From Streptomyces smyrnaeus (GTDB taxonomy: Bacteria; Actinomycetota; Actinomycetes; Streptomycetales; Streptomycetaceae): a DNA stretch of 64,000 bases. Below are positions 17,900 through 27,071 of the stretch, piece by piece (the stretch's first letter is position 1; every line of letters begins with the position of its first letter). A model generated the notes under the pieces. That model did not search any database. It was given only the letters and a program-made list of their open reading frames with translations, and had not been told where the DNA came from. Position numbers and translations under genes: made by a program. Where the stretch lies: contig NZ_JAFFZM010000012.1 of assembly GCF_017676345.1 (NCBI RefSeq), forward strand, positions 1 to 64,000. The letters are read 5' to 3'.

Positions 17900-18622
17900 C
17901 TACACCGGAGTGCGGGCCACATAGACGGTGTTGGCCGAAGTGCCGCCCTGGATCGGGTTGTCGAAGGTGACCGTCTGCGCTTCGGCCTCCTGGAACACCT
18001 CGTGCAGAGCGGCGGTGAAACGCTCGTCCGGGGGATCGTCGGACCACAGGGCGAAGACACCGCCGGGGTGCAGGTTCCCGGCCAGGCGCCGCAGACCTGC
18101 GGGCTCGTAGAGGGCGGCGTTGCCCGGCCGCAGTACGTGCCGCGGCGAGTGGTCGATGTCCAGCAGGATCGCGTGGAAGCGCCGCCGTGGCGTCTGCGGG
18201 TCGAAGCCCCGCTCATCGGCGGCGAGGGCGAAGAAGTCGCCGTGCACCAGACGGCATCGCGAGTCGCCGAGCAGCAGGGCACCCGCCGGAATCAGCTGTC
18301 GCTCATGCCACTCGATCACTTCACCGAGCGCCTCGACGACCAGCAGCGAGCGCACCCGCTGGTCCCGCAACGCCGCTTCCGCCGTGCAGCCGAGGCCGAG
18401 ACCGCCCACGACGACATCCAGCCCGGTCCCTTCCGGCGCCGCGGCCAGACCGAGCCGCGCCAGTGCGACCTCCCCCTCCGTGAAGAGGCTGGACATGAGG
18501 AAGTCGTCATCGAGTTTGACCTCGTACACGTCCGCCCCGGAGGAAGGGTCCCGGCGGCGCCGCAGACTGATGGCTCCCATCTCGGTCGGCCGCCAGTCGA
18601 GCTCTTGGAATCGTGCGCTCAC
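17900..18622 (-). CDS. Spermidine-synthase-like protein
   Basis: A 240-residue protein with the SAM-type Rossmann fold of the spermidine synthase superfamily: VVVGGLGLGCTAEAALRD (the nucleotide-binding loop), LLVVEALGEVIEWH, and FHAILLDIDHSP in the active-site region. It lacks the N-terminal beta-domain features of classical spermidine synthases, and many actinobacterial relatives have no known aminopropyl transfer activity, so only the fold is firm. No signal peptide. It is transcribed alone, divergent from the SGNH hydrolase gene. Confidence 0.75.
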   Translation of the reverse strand: MSARFQELDWRPTEMGAISLRRRRDPSSGADVYEVKLDDDFLMSSLFTEGEVALARLGLAAAPEGTGLDVVVGGLGLGCTAEAALRDQRVRSLLVVEALGEVIEWHERQLIPAGALLLGDSRCRLVHGDFFALAADERGFDPQTPRRRFHAILLDIDHSPRHVLRPGNAALYEPAGLRRLAGNLHPGGVFALWSDDPPDERFTAALHEVFQEAEAQTVTFDNPIQGGTSANTVYVARTPV

Positions 18623-18755
18623 TCCGCAAACCTACCCCGCCCGCGGGGCCTCCCGGCACAACGAGGCGGCACGGCCCGGAACGCGGTCGGCAGCCCGGTC
18701 GGCAGTGCGGTCGGCCCGGACCCCGCTTTCGCACGTGTCGGTCCGTCCTGATGAA

Positions 18756-19571
18756 ATGCGTATCGTGACAGGCGCGACAGGTAAGTGGTCATCGGAAACG
18801 GCACCCCCTATCGCCTCGTACACGGCGATCGGGGACAGTTTCACCGAGGGTGTCGGGGACCCGGGTCCCGGTGGAGTCTTCGTCGGCTGGGCCGACCGGC
18901 TCGCCCAGTTGCTGGCGGAGGCGGCCGGAGAGGACTTCCGCTACGCCAATCTGGCCGTACGTGGGCGTCTGCTGGACCAGATCATCGCCGAGCAGGTGCC
19001 GCGTGCCAAGGAACTCGCCCCCGATCTGGTGACGTTCTGCGCGGGAGGCAACGACATCCTGCGGCCCGGCTCCGACCCGGACGCCCTCGCCGATCGCTAC
19101 GAGGCGGCGCTGACCGAACTCCGCACGACCGTCGGCACCGTGGTGGTGTGCACCGGCTTCGACACCCGCAACTTCCCCTTGCTGCGCCATCTCAGGGGCA
19201 GGATCGCCACCTACAACGGCCATCTGCGCGCGGTCGCCGACCGCCATGGCTGCCCGGTGCTCGACCTGTGGTCGCTACGGGCGGTCCAGGACCGCAGGGC
19301 GTGGGACGAGGACCGTCTCCATCTGTCCCCCGAGGGGCACCGGCGCGTCGCCATGCGGTGTGCCGAAGTGCTGGGCATGGAGCCGCCCACGAGCCCGGAC
19401 GAACCCTGGCCGGGCACACCGGGCCCCACCGCCTCCCGCCGGGACGACCTGTACTGGGCCCGCCAGTACCTCCTGCCGTGGATCGGCCGCCGACTGCGTG
19501 GCGAGTCCTCCGGCGACCACATCCAGGCCAAACGCCCCGACCTCCTCCCGCTGCGGGTTCCCGAGCCGTGA
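18756..19571 (+). CDS. SGNH/GDSL-family hydrolase
   Basis: About 271 residues with all four SGNH blocks: catalytic Ser in YTAIGDSFTEG, the Gly block with LAVRG, Asn in AGGND, and the Asp-His pair in DRLHLSPEGH. It is an esterase/lipase-type hydrolase. No signal peptide is evident, so it is probably cytoplasmic. The start ATG 18756 lacks a clear ribosome binding site; GTG 18765 is an alternative. The C-terminal 50 residues (DDLYWARQYLLPWIGRRLRG) are common in actinobacterial members. Confidence 0.8.
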   Translation: MRIVTGATGKWSSETAPPIASYTAIGDSFTEGVGDPGPGGVFVGWADRLAQLLAEAAGEDFRYANLAVRGRLLDQIIAEQVPRAKELAPDLVTFCAGGNDILRPGSDPDALADRYEAALTELRTTVGTVVVCTGFDTRNFPLLRHLRGRIATYNGHLRAVADRHGCPVLDLWSLRAVQDRRAWDEDRLHLSPEGHRRVAMRCAEVLGMEPPTSPDEPWPGTPGPTASRRDDLYWARQYLLPWIGRRLRGESSGDHIQAKRPDLLPLRVPEP

Positions 19572-19586
19572 GGTGGACCGGAGGGC

Positions 19587-20309
19587 TCACAGTTGCTGCT
19601 GGAGCACCTCGTCCGGGAGGCCGAGGTGGTCGTGGAGGGCTTGTCGGCCGACAGCGGTGACGGTCACGGCGCGGGTGGTGCCGATGCGGGTGATCCACCC
19701 GGCGGTGAACGCGTGCCGGCACAGCGCTGCGCCGACGGCGCCCGCCAGGTGGGGGCGGCGTTCGGTCCAGTCGAGACACGACCGCACCGCCGGCCGACGG
19801 GTCCCGGTCGTCGGGGCGATGTCCAGGTCCTGGAGCCAGGCCTCGCCCTGGGCGGTCAGCCTGAGTCCGCCGTCCCAGTCCAGCAGGCCCCGGGCGGTCA
19901 GCGCGTCGCTGATGGCGACGCCGACGGCTCCGGCGAGGTGGTCGTAGCAGGTGCGGGCGTGGGCCAGGGCGCGGCGGCGACCGGCCGCCGACAGCGAACG
20001 GGGCGGCGTGGGACGGGCGGGCGCCATCGCGGCGAGGTTCTCGATCAGTTCGGCGACATGGGGGTCGGCCAGCCGCACATAGCGGTGCCGCCCCTGGCGT
20101 TCCTCGACGAGCAGGCTTCCGCTCACGAGTGCGTTCAGATGCTCGGTCGCGGTGGAGGCCGCCACGCCCATGTGGCGTGCCAGCTCGGTCGCCGTCCACG
20201 CCCGGCCGTCGAGCAGGGCCAGACAGAAACCCGCACGGGTGCCGTCGGCCAGGAGCCTGGCGACGCAGGCCAGGTCGGGGCCGGAAGCACGGGTGTGTCG
20301 AGTGCTCAT
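19587..20309 (-). CDS. ArsR-type winged-helix regulator
   Basis: A 240-residue regulator. Residues about 10-85 are an ArsR-like winged helix (LADGTRAGFCLALLDGRAWT, ATELARHMGVAASTATEHLN, RQGRHRYVRLA). The remaining 150 residues form a second domain seen in long ArsR proteins, with two cysteines (CLDW and CRHAF). No clear metal site. The ATG at 20309 is used; the frame could begin two codons earlier at TTG. It is divergent from the flavin-reductase gene, with 65 bp between the starts, and probably controls it. Confidence 0.75.
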   Translation of the reverse strand: MSTRHTRASGPDLACVARLLADGTRAGFCLALLDGRAWTATELARHMGVAASTATEHLNALVSGSLLVEERQGRHRYVRLADPHVAELIENLAAMAPARPTPPRSLSAAGRRRALAHARTCYDHLAGAVGVAISDALTARGLLDWDGGLRLTAQGEAWLQDLDIAPTTGTRRPAVRSCLDWTERRPHLAGAVGAALCRHAFTAGWITRIGTTRAVTVTAVGRQALHDHLGLPDEVLQQQL

Positions 20310-20374
20310 GGGCAAGATTATCGCCCGCGGCGCTTCGGCGCCCGCCGAAGCGTCCGGTTCCTAGGCTCCGGGCC

Positions 20375-21133
20375 ATGAACAGCGCACCGACCGACACCGG
20401 CTCCGCGGCGGACGCCGCCTCTCCCGTGTCCGCCTCTTCCGTGTCCGCCTCCCACGCGGTGGTCGAGCCGAGCATTCTCTACTTCGGTACCCCGGTCGTC
20501 CTCCTCTCGACGGAGAACCAGGACGGCTCGTACAACCTCGCGCCCATGTCCTCCGCGTGGGCGCTCGGGCGCACGGTCGTACTCGGTCTGGGCCGGGAGG
20601 GGCAGACCGCGCGGAACCTGGGCGACCGGCCGGACCTTGTGATCAACCTGCCGGCACCGGCGCTGTGGCCCGCGGTGGAACGGCTGGCGCCGCTGACCGG
20701 CAGGTACCCGGTACCGGCGACGAAGCCGGCCGGCTGCCGTTACGAGCCGGACAAGTTCGCCGCGGCAGGACTGCGCGCGGCGCCGTCCGAGACCGTACGG
20801 CCGCCCCGTGTCGCCGAGTGCCCCCTCCAGTTCGAGGCCCGCATCCGGCGGCTGCGGCCGGATGTCTCCGGGGAGTGCGTCATCGCGGAGGCCGTCGTGG
20901 AGAAGGTCCATGCCGATCCCCGGATCGTCGTGGCCGGTACCGATCACATCGATCCGGCCGCCTGGAGTCCGCTCATCTACAACTTCCGCCACTACTTCGG
21001 CCTCGGCCCGGAACTCGGCCACTCCTATCGCACCCGGACGCCCCGCGGCGGGGCCGGCCCGGCGCCTGATCCCGCACGCGTGGCTCCCGCGGACGTCGGC
21101 GAGCGGCCGGGGACCACTCGCCGCACGTCCTAG
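20375..21133 (+). CDS. Flavin reductase-like (FMN-binding split barrel) protein
   Basis: A 252-residue protein. After about 30 Ala/Ser-rich residues it shows the flavoredoxin/flavin-reductase split-barrel: LYFGTPVVLLSTENQDGSYN, LAPMSSAWALG, then LGREGQTARNL and VINLPAP. Such proteins bind FMN and act as reductases or unknown flavoproteins. No membrane segment. The gene is divergent from the ArsR regulator, and its 3' end overlaps by four bases the convergent VOC gene. Confidence 0.75.
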   Translation: MNSAPTDTGSAADAASPVSASSVSASHAVVEPSILYFGTPVVLLSTENQDGSYNLAPMSSAWALGRTVVLGLGREGQTARNLGDRPDLVINLPAPALWPAVERLAPLTGRYPVPATKPAGCRYEPDKFAAAGLRAAPSETVRPPRVAECPLQFEARIRRLRPDVSGECVIAEAVVEKVHADPRIVVAGTDHIDPAAWSPLIYNFRHYFGLGPELGHSYRTRTPRGGAGPAPDPARVAPADVGERPGTTRRTS

Positions 21134-21570
21134 GGACGGGGAGCGTGGCCTGAGGCGTACTGACCGGCGTACTCACCGGTCGCCGGAACGACGGTGATGA
21201 CGTCGATCATGACGCCGTCCGGCGCCGCGACGATGAAGTGCCGCTGCCCGAACGCCTCGGTGCGCAGGGTGAGCAGTTCGGGCAGGCCCGCTTGTCCGAC
21301 CAGCCTGAGGTGTTCGGCGTCGACGTCGTCGACCTCGAAGTTGAGCAGCAGGCCGCCGTCGAGCGGAGTGCGGTGGCCCTCGGGGAGCGTCGGATGGGAG
21401 TGGTCGAGCAGGGCGAGTTCGTACTGCGGGGCGTCCGGGCGGTGGAGGCTCACGTACCAGTCCGCCTCGAAGGTCACCTCGAACCCGAAGTGGTGGATGT
21501 AGAAGTGGCGCGCCGCGGCGACATCGCGGGTGGCGATGACCGGGTAGAAGCTGCCGAGCTGGACCTGCAT
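21130..21570 (-). CDS. VOC (glyoxalase/bleomycin-resistance fold) protein
   Basis: A 146-residue single VOC unit of paired beta-alpha-beta-beta-beta modules: FYPVIATRDVAAARHFYIHHFGF at the N-terminus, and a C-terminal LRTEAFGQRHFIVAAPDGVMIDVI. Members bind a divalent metal and act as lyases, dioxygenases or drug-binding proteins; no assignment is possible here. ATG 21570 has GGAGACAGG upstream. It is divergent from a TetR gene, and two TetR-type palindromes sit between them. Confidence 0.8.
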   Translation of the reverse strand: MQVQLGSFYPVIATRDVAAARHFYIHHFGFEVTFEADWYVSLHRPDAPQYELALLDHSHPTLPEGHRTPLDGGLLLNFEVDDVDAEHLRLVGQAGLPELLTLRTEAFGQRHFIVAAPDGVMIDVITVVPATGEYAGQYASGHAPRP

Positions 21571-21601
21571 GACCTGTCTCCAGTTGTCCGTGGACTCGTT
21601 T

Positions 21602-21620
21602 CACATACCTCGGGTATGTG
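21602..21620. promoter_or_regulatory. TetR-type operator, copy 1
   Basis: CACATACC and GGTATGTG form perfect 8-bp arms around a TCG centre. The site lies 32 bp upstream of the VOC gene start, in the divergent promoter region. Confidence 0.75.
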
Positions 21621-21633
21621 AAACGGGAGGTTA

Positions 21634-21650
21634 ACATACCTGGGGTATGT
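21634..21650. promoter_or_regulatory. TetR-type operator, copy 2
   Basis: ACATACC and GGTATGT form perfect 7-bp arms around a TGG centre. The centre is 31 bp (about three helical turns) from that of copy 1, so dimers would sit on the same face. It ends 21 bp before the TetR start codon. Confidence 0.75.
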
Positions 21651-21671
21651 GAAATGGGAAGGGGACCACGG

Positions 21672-22265
21672 ATGGCTGTCACCAGGGCCGAGCAGCGAGC
21701 GGCGACTCGGCGGGCACTGCTGGCCGAGGGGCGGCGGCGATTCGCCGCCGACGGCTACCACGAGGTGGTTCTCGCCGAGGTGGCGAAGGCGGCAGGGGTC
21801 ACCAAGGGGGCGGCCTATCACCATTTCGAGAGCAAGGCGGGGCTCTTCCGGGCCGTGGTCGCCGAGGTGCAACACGAACTCGGTGAGCGGGTCGCGGACG
21901 CAGCCGAGCAGCACGACGACCCATGGGAGCGGTTGCGGGCCGGCTGCCGGACCTTCCTCGCCGCCGGCTGCGACCCGGTGGTGCGCCGGATCGTGCTGGT
22001 GGACGCGCCGGCCGTGCTCGGCTGGGACGAATGGCGGGCCATGGACGAGGACAGCTCCGCCCGGCATCTGGCGGAGGCGCTGGAAGACCTTGTGCGGACC
22101 GGAACCATCGCCCAACAGCCGCTGGAACCGCTGGCACGCCTGCTGTCCGGGGCGATGAACGAGGCCGCACTGTGGTTGGCCCGGTCGGCGGGGCCGGAGG
22201 CGGCGGCGCAGACGGAGCGGGCGTTGGACCGGTTGCTGAACGGGCTGCGCCGCGACGCCGATTGA
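21672..22265 (+). CDS. TetR/AcrR-family regulator
   Basis: A 197-residue repressor with the N-terminal TetR helix-turn-helix (VVLAEVAKAAGVTKGAAYHHF, followed by KAGLFRAV) and a helical ligand-binding C-terminus. ATG 21672 has AGGGGA 6 bp upstream; earlier in-frame starts lie inside the operator. The twin ATACC palindromes in the divergent promoter make autoregulation and control of the VOC gene very likely. A hairpin follows its stop. Confidence 0.85.
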   Translation: MAVTRAEQRAATRRALLAEGRRRFAADGYHEVVLAEVAKAAGVTKGAAYHHFESKAGLFRAVVAEVQHELGERVADAAEQHDDPWERLRAGCRTFLAAGCDPVVRRIVLVDAPAVLGWDEWRAMDEDSSARHLAEALEDLVRTGTIAQQPLEPLARLLSGAMNEAALWLARSAGPEAAAQTERALDRLLNGLRRDAD

Positions 22266-22277
22266 GGTCGTCCGCCC

Positions 22278-22310
22278 TCTCGGCGAGGGCACCTTCGGCC
22301 TTCGCCGAGA
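22278..22310 (+). terminator. Hairpin after TetR gene
   Basis: A 13-bp stem (22278-22290 with 22298-22310, one G-T type mismatch) with a 7-nt loop begins 12 bp after the TetR stop. No T-run. Confidence 0.55.
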
Positions 22311-22530
22311 ACGCGGACCGCGGCTTGCGCCACCCCGGCCGATTCCGGGCCACGGCGGGGCACCGGGTCGTCGGCCTGCGCCGACACGCCCGTGACCACG
22401 GAGTTTCGACGGGGGAACGGTGTTAGGTGTCACCGCAGTGGGTTACGTGGGGTGCGGGACGGGTGCGCACTCCTGTGACCCGCCCTGTTGAGTGAGACCG
22501 GCAGGAATCGACCGAGAGGGAGCGACGACC

Positions 22531-23478
22531 ATGGCCAACGGGAACTCCGACGGCGAGACGATGCAGGCGATGACCTACGACCGGTTCGGCGGCCCGGAGG
22601 TGCTGTCCGCGACGCGGCAGCCGCTGCCCAAGGTGGGGCCGGGGGAAGTGCTGGTCCGGGTGCGGTGCGCGGCGGTCAATCCGGTCGACTGGAAGATCAT
22701 GGCGGGCGGGCTGGAGCCGCTGATGGACACCGTCTTCCCCGTCGTGCCCGGCTGGGACGTGGCCGGCGTCGTCGAGCGGGTCGGCATCGACGTGCCCGAG
22801 TTCTCCGTCGGCGACGAGGTGATGGCCTACGCCCGCAAGGACTATGTGCACGGCGGAACGTTCGCCGAGTTCGTCACCGTGCCCGTACGGTGCCTGGCCC
22901 GCCGTCCTTCCTCGCTCGGGTGGGAGCAGGCGGCGGGTCTGCCGCTGGCAGGTCTCACCGCGTATCAGACGCTCACCCGCCTCGGCACCCGCGAGGGCGA
23001 GACGGTGCTGATCCACAACGCGGCCGGGGGAGTCGGCTCACTGGGGGTGCAGATCGCCCGCGCCCTCGGGGCCCGTGTCATCGGCACCGCCTCACCCGCC
23101 AACCACGACCGGCTGCGGGAACTGGGAGCCGAACCGGTCGCATACGGCGACGGCCTCACCGACCGGGTGCGCGAGCTGGCACCGAAGGGGGTCGACGTGG
23201 TCGCCGACTTCGTCGGCGGCGTCCTGGACGCCACATTGGGCGTCCTGGCCGACGGCGGACGGCATGCCTCCATCGCGGACAACACGGTCACCGAGTCCGG
23301 CGGCCAGTGGATGTGGGTGCGCCCCAGCGGCAGTGACCTGACCGCACTGGCCGAGCTGGCAGACGCGGGCAAGCTGACGGTCCGGGTGGCCGAGACGTTC
23401 CCGCTCACCCGGCTGGCCGACGCATTCGAACTGAGCCGGTCGGGCCATGTGCACGGGAAGATCGTGGTGACCCCCTGA
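22531..23478 (+). CDS. NADP-dependent quinone-oxidoreductase-like MDR protein
   Basis: A 315-residue medium-chain dehydrogenase/reductase of the zinc-free quinone oxidoreductase type. The N-terminal GroES-like part has VRCAAVNPVDWKIMAGG and VPGWDVAGVVERVG. The Rossmann part has HNAAGGVGSLGVQIARALGA (about residues 172-191). No structural zinc cysteines are present. It should reduce quinones or enones with NAD(P)H. ATG 22531 has GAGGGAG 9 bp upstream. It faces the haem locus across a perfect bidirectional hairpin. Confidence 0.85.
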   Translation: MANGNSDGETMQAMTYDRFGGPEVLSATRQPLPKVGPGEVLVRVRCAAVNPVDWKIMAGGLEPLMDTVFPVVPGWDVAGVVERVGIDVPEFSVGDEVMAYARKDYVHGGTFAEFVTVPVRCLARRPSSLGWEQAAGLPLAGLTAYQTLTRLGTREGETVLIHNAAGGVGSLGVQIARALGARVIGTASPANHDRLRELGAEPVAYGDGLTDRVRELAPKGVDVVADFVGGVLDATLGVLADGGRHASIADNTVTESGGQWMWVRPSGSDLTALAELADAGKLTVRVAETFPLTRLADAFELSRSGHVHGKIVVTP

Positions 23479-23482
23479 CGAG

Positions 23483-23518
23483 GCGTGCCGTGTCCGCCCC
23501 CCGGCGGACACGGCACGC
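23483..23518. terminator. Bidirectional terminator hairpin
   Basis: Perfect 16-bp arms (23483-23498 and 23503-23518) with a CCCC loop lie exactly between two convergent stops (23478 on plus, 23547 on minus). Confidence 0.85.
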
Positions 23519-23546
23519 TCGACACGGACGAACCGGCAGCGGGACC

Positions 23547-25268
23547 TCAGCTGCCGTTCCCCGCGCCGGGCGCCGTGGGCGCCGCGGGGAAGGTGCGGCC
23601 CACGGTACGGCGGCGTGCGGTCCAGACGGCGGCACCGCCGAGAACGGTCAGTGCGGCGGCCGAGCCCGCCAGCGTGCCCGAAGGCAGCCCGGTGCCGGTC
23701 GAGGCCAGGGAGGCCGCGCCGCCGCCCACGCTGCCGGCGCCGCCTGCCGCGGCCGGCTCGGAGCCACCGTCCGTGCCGCCGTCGGTACCGCCGCTTCCGG
23801 TCCCGCCGCCCCCGCCGGCCCCGGGCAGTTCGGCGTCCTCGTCCAGGGAGACGGCCACCGTGACCGGATCCAGCGCGTCACCGGCCTGGTAGAAGCCGCC
23901 GAACGCCTCGGCTCCGGCCGCCGTGAGCGTGGCGGGCGCCTTCTGCACGGAGACGATGTCCTCGCGCGGGGTCAGTGCGCCGCTGTCGAGCTTCAGCGAG
24001 GCGACGGTGACGGCCTTGTCCGTCGAGACCTTGCCGCTCGCGCGGTCCTTGGAGCGGACGTCGGCGACCAGGCTGCCCTTGGTGCCCTTCGCCTGCACCT
24101 TGAGGTGGGAGAAGGTCAGATCCAGGCTGTAGGCGCTGCCTTCCTTGTGGCCGAGGAAGCGCACTCCACCGTCGAACGAGGCGTTCAGGTCGCCGTCCGC
24201 GAATGTGCCGCTGCCCTTGGGGAAGCGGTAGCCGCCGTCGGTGCTCCTGGCGCCGTCGGACGTCTCCACCTTGCCGTTGGCGATGGGGCCCGTGACGTAC
24301 TTGCGGAACGACGCCTTGACGCCCCAGTCGAGGTTCCCGTCGGCGATGGCGCCCGAGGCAGGCTGCTTCGTACCGCCGCTTGCTCCTCCGGAAGCCGAAC
24401 CCGAACCCGAGCCGGTACCCGTACCGCCGTTGCCGTCACCTCCGGAGCCTCCACTCGCGGTGCTGCCGCCGGACCCGGACCCGGACCCGGACCCCGACCC
24501 GGAGCCGCCCGATCCGGAGGTCGACCCCCCGGCTCCGGATCCCGCCGAACCCGAGCCCGAACCGGACCCGGCGCTTCCGCCACCCCCGCCCGGGGTGACC
24601 TTCAACGTCACCGGATCGAGTTTCTCCCCCTTCTGGTAGTAGCCCTCGAACGCGCCGGACCCCGCCTCGGTGAGCGTCGCCGGGATGTCGGCGAAGGTCA
24701 TCGTGCCGCCCTGGCCCGAACCGGGTGTGACCTCGGAGAGGTCGAGCGTGGCCAGTTGCACGTCGTCCTGGGTCCTGTCCGGCTTTCCGTCCCCGTCCTC
24801 GCCCGTCCCCGTGGCGACATCGGCGCTCAGAGTGCCGCTCTTGCCCTTCGTCTCCATGGAGAAGTCGGAGAGCTTGATGTCGAGTGCGCCGTGATGGCCG
24901 TACAGATGGACGCTGCCGTGGAAGGAGGTGGTGACGGCGTGGGTGGTCATGTCGTAGCTGCCCGTACCGTCGGTGAAGCGGAACGAGCCGTCCGCGTTGG
25001 TCCTGGCGCCGTCCGCGACAGTGATCTTGCCCTTGGCTATCGGTCCGTTCAGGTAGTCGCGGAACGACTTCTTGATGCCCCAGTCCAACGTGCCGTCCGT
25101 CAGCGGGATCGCGGGGGCGGCCTCCGGTGCGGCCGTCCGCGCGGTGCCGGAGGCCGCGAAGGCGGGCAGCGCGCAGGTGGTGACCGCGGCGACGGTCGCC
25201 GTCGCGGTCGCCAGGAGGAGGGCGCCGGTACGCGGCCGACGGTGCGGGGGAGGGGTGGTGACGGTCAT
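23547..25268 (-). CDS. Wall-sorted protein with two HtaA (haem-binding) domains
   Basis: A 573-residue secreted protein: signal peptide (about 1-38, ending ALPAFA), HtaA domain 1 (about 57-225, LDWGIKKSFRDYLNGPIAKG), a long Gly/Ser linker (about 230-310), HtaA domain 2 (about 318-490, LDWGVKASFRKYVTGPIANG), then LASTG (521-525), a hydrophobic helix and a basic tail. The LAxTG motif marks it for sortase (class E) attachment to peptidoglycan. HtaA domains bind haem and pass it to HmuT-type receptors. GGAG precedes the ATG. It is 165 bp downstream of the second HtaA gene and probably in its operon, under iron control. Confidence 0.88.
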   Translation of the reverse strand: MTVTTPPPHRRPRTGALLLATATATVAAVTTCALPAFAASGTARTAAPEAAPAIPLTDGTLDWGIKKSFRDYLNGPIAKGKITVADGARTNADGSFRFTDGTGSYDMTTHAVTTSFHGSVHLYGHHGALDIKLSDFSMETKGKSGTLSADVATGTGEDGDGKPDRTQDDVQLATLDLSEVTPGSGQGGTMTFADIPATLTEAGSGAFEGYYQKGEKLDPVTLKVTPGGGGGSAGSGSGSGSAGSGAGGSTSGSGGSGSGSGSGSGSGGSTASGGSGGDGNGGTGTGSGSGSASGGASGGTKQPASGAIADGNLDWGVKASFRKYVTGPIANGKVETSDGARSTDGGYRFPKGSGTFADGDLNASFDGGVRFLGHKEGSAYSLDLTFSHLKVQAKGTKGSLVADVRSKDRASGKVSTDKAVTVASLKLDSGALTPREDIVSVQKAPATLTAAGAEAFGGFYQAGDALDPVTVAVSLDEDAELPGAGGGGGTGSGGTDGGTDGGSEPAAAGGAGSVGGGAASLASTGTGLPSGTLAGSAAALTVLGGAAVWTARRRTVGRTFPAAPTAPGAGNGS

Positions 25269-25433
25269 GACTGCTGTCTCCAGGAGTGTGTCGAGGTGTT
25301 TCCGGGGTGGCCCGGGGAACGGTTCGAGTGGTGCGGGAGGTGTCTGAGGCGCGACACGGGGCGGGGCGCGGCGGGACCTGGACGCAAGGGGGCGGCCCGG
25401 GTGGGTCCGGCCCCTACGGGCGGCGTGCCGCTG

Positions 25434-26978
25434 TCAGCCTTGGCTCTGCTGCCGGGCACGCCGTTTGCGCACGACGACGAACACGCCCGCGGCGGCCAGG
25501 AGTACGGCCGCCGCGCCGCCGCCCGCGACCAGCGGTGTCGCGGAGGATGCGGCGGAGGCGGACGTGGTGCCGGTGGATTCGCCGTCCTCGGCCCGCTGCG
25601 GATCCGCACCGTGTGCGGAGGTGCTGCCGCTGCCCAGATCGGGCAGGGCGGGCAGGTCCGCCTCCTCGTCGAGGGCGACCGCCAGCGACACCGGGTCCAT
25701 CCGGGTGCCCTTGGCGTACATGCCGTCGAACGCCTTGGCGCCCTGGGCGGTGAGTTCGGACCGCACCTCGGTGAGCCGCACCAGTCCGTCGTCGGGCTTC
25801 AGCGCCTTCTTCCCGGCGGGGAAGGTGACCAGGGGCTGGTCGCGAGCAGTGCGTCCGTCGCGGGTCACATCGGCGCTCAGGGTGCCCTTGCCGTCGGCGA
25901 CCCGTACGGAGACGGAGGCCAGTCGCAGGTCGAGACGCTTGCCGGTGAAGCGGACCGCACCGTCGAATTCCGCGTCGAGGGTTGCCTCGTCCCGGTCGTA
26001 GTGGCCCTTCCCGGCGGGGAAGCGGAAGAGCGCCCCGCCGTCCTGTGCCCCGGCGGTCAGCTTCCAACGGCCCCTGGTGACCGAACCGGTGACGTACTCG
26101 CGGAACGTGCGGCGTACACCCCAGTCGATGGCCGCTTCGGCGAACCGGCCCCGCTGGGGCGCACCGGCCTTTTCATCCTTCTTTTCCCTCTTCCCTTTCT
26201 TCCCCTTCTCCGCGCCGGAGGTGTCGCCCTTGTCGTCGCGCGGCGCGAGGTCCACGGAGAGGCTGACGGGATCGAGCGGGGTGCCCGCCTTGTAGTAACC
26301 GGCGAAGGCGGTGGCGCCTTGAGTGGTCAGACGCGCGGGGACCTGGGTGAGAGCGATCGGTCCGGTGCCGCCGCGCATGTCGACCTTGCCGAGGTCGAGC
26401 GAGGCGAGCGGCACCCGGGCGGAGTCGGTGACCTTTCCGGTGCTCTTCGCCTTGCTGCGGATGTCGGCGTACAGGGTGCCGGTCCTGCCGGTGACACGCA
26501 CGGCGGGTCGACTGATGGTCAGGTCGAGCTGGTTGCCGCCGCCGGGCTTGCGGTGTCCGGTGAAGTGCACTCCACCGGAGAAGGAGGCGTCGAAGGCGCC
26601 GGACCCCGGGTCGTAGTCGCCCCGCGCCGAATGGAAGCGGAACCGGCTCTCGCCCACGGTGGCGGCCCCGCCGGTCAGGGACCAGCGGCCCTGGGCGATC
26701 GGCCCGGTGACGTAACTCTGGAACGAGGATTTGATGCCCCAGTCCAACCGTCCTCCGGAGACGGTGCGTTCGGCGGCCGGTGCGTTCGGCGCGTTCAGTG
26801 CGTTGTTCGGCGCGGACCGGGCGCTTGGCGCGTTCGGCTTCGTGGCCGCCGCAGGGGCCGTGGAGGCGGTCGCGCTCGTCGGTACGGCGACTGGCAGCGC
26901 GCTCAGCAACAGGGCCACCGCGAGGGCTCGGGGCCGGGCGCGGCGCACTCGGGTGCCGGGCCGGGGTCTGGAATGCAT
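25434..26978 (-). CDS. Membrane-anchored protein with two HtaA domains
   Basis: A 514-residue secreted protein: signal peptide (about 1-39), HtaA domain 1 (about 75-245, LDWGIKSSFQSYVTGPIAQG), a short Lys/Glu/Asp-rich linker, HtaA domain 2 (about 280-450, DWGVRRTFREYVTGSVTRG), then an acidic/Ser stretch, one C-terminal membrane helix (about 483-503) and a basic tail. No LPxTG/LAxTG motif is seen, so it should stay in the cytoplasmic membrane, unlike its wall-attached neighbour. It starts 94 bp from an iron box shared with hmuTUV. Likely role: relay of haem from the wall protein to HmuT. Confidence 0.87.
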   Translation of the reverse strand: MHSRPRPGTRVRRARPRALAVALLLSALPVAVPTSATASTAPAAATKPNAPSARSAPNNALNAPNAPAAERTVSGGRLDWGIKSSFQSYVTGPIAQGRWSLTGGAATVGESRFRFHSARGDYDPGSGAFDASFSGGVHFTGHRKPGGGNQLDLTISRPAVRVTGRTGTLYADIRSKAKSTGKVTDSARVPLASLDLGKVDMRGGTGPIALTQVPARLTTQGATAFAGYYKAGTPLDPVSLSVDLAPRDDKGDTSGAEKGKKGKREKKDEKAGAPQRGRFAEAAIDWGVRRTFREYVTGSVTRGRWKLTAGAQDGGALFRFPAGKGHYDRDEATLDAEFDGAVRFTGKRLDLRLASVSVRVADGKGTLSADVTRDGRTARDQPLVTFPAGKKALKPDDGLVRLTEVRSELTAQGAKAFDGMYAKGTRMDPVSLAVALDEEADLPALPDLGSGSTSAHGADPQRAEDGESTGTTSASAASSATPLVAGGGAAAVLLAAAGVFVVVRKRRARQQSQG

Positions 26979-27071
26979 CGGTACGTCTCCAGGAGACCGG
27001 AGGGGATGGGGCGGGCGGGCGACGCGACTGGGCGTCGGGGCCCGGTGGTCCAGAAAAGGCGGGCTAGCGTC

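Noticed and set aside
24471..24502. GGACCC-type tandem run considered as a DNA repeat element
   Set aside because: It is the coding sequence of the Gly/Ser linker in the wall-sorted HtaA protein, where repetitive codons are expected.
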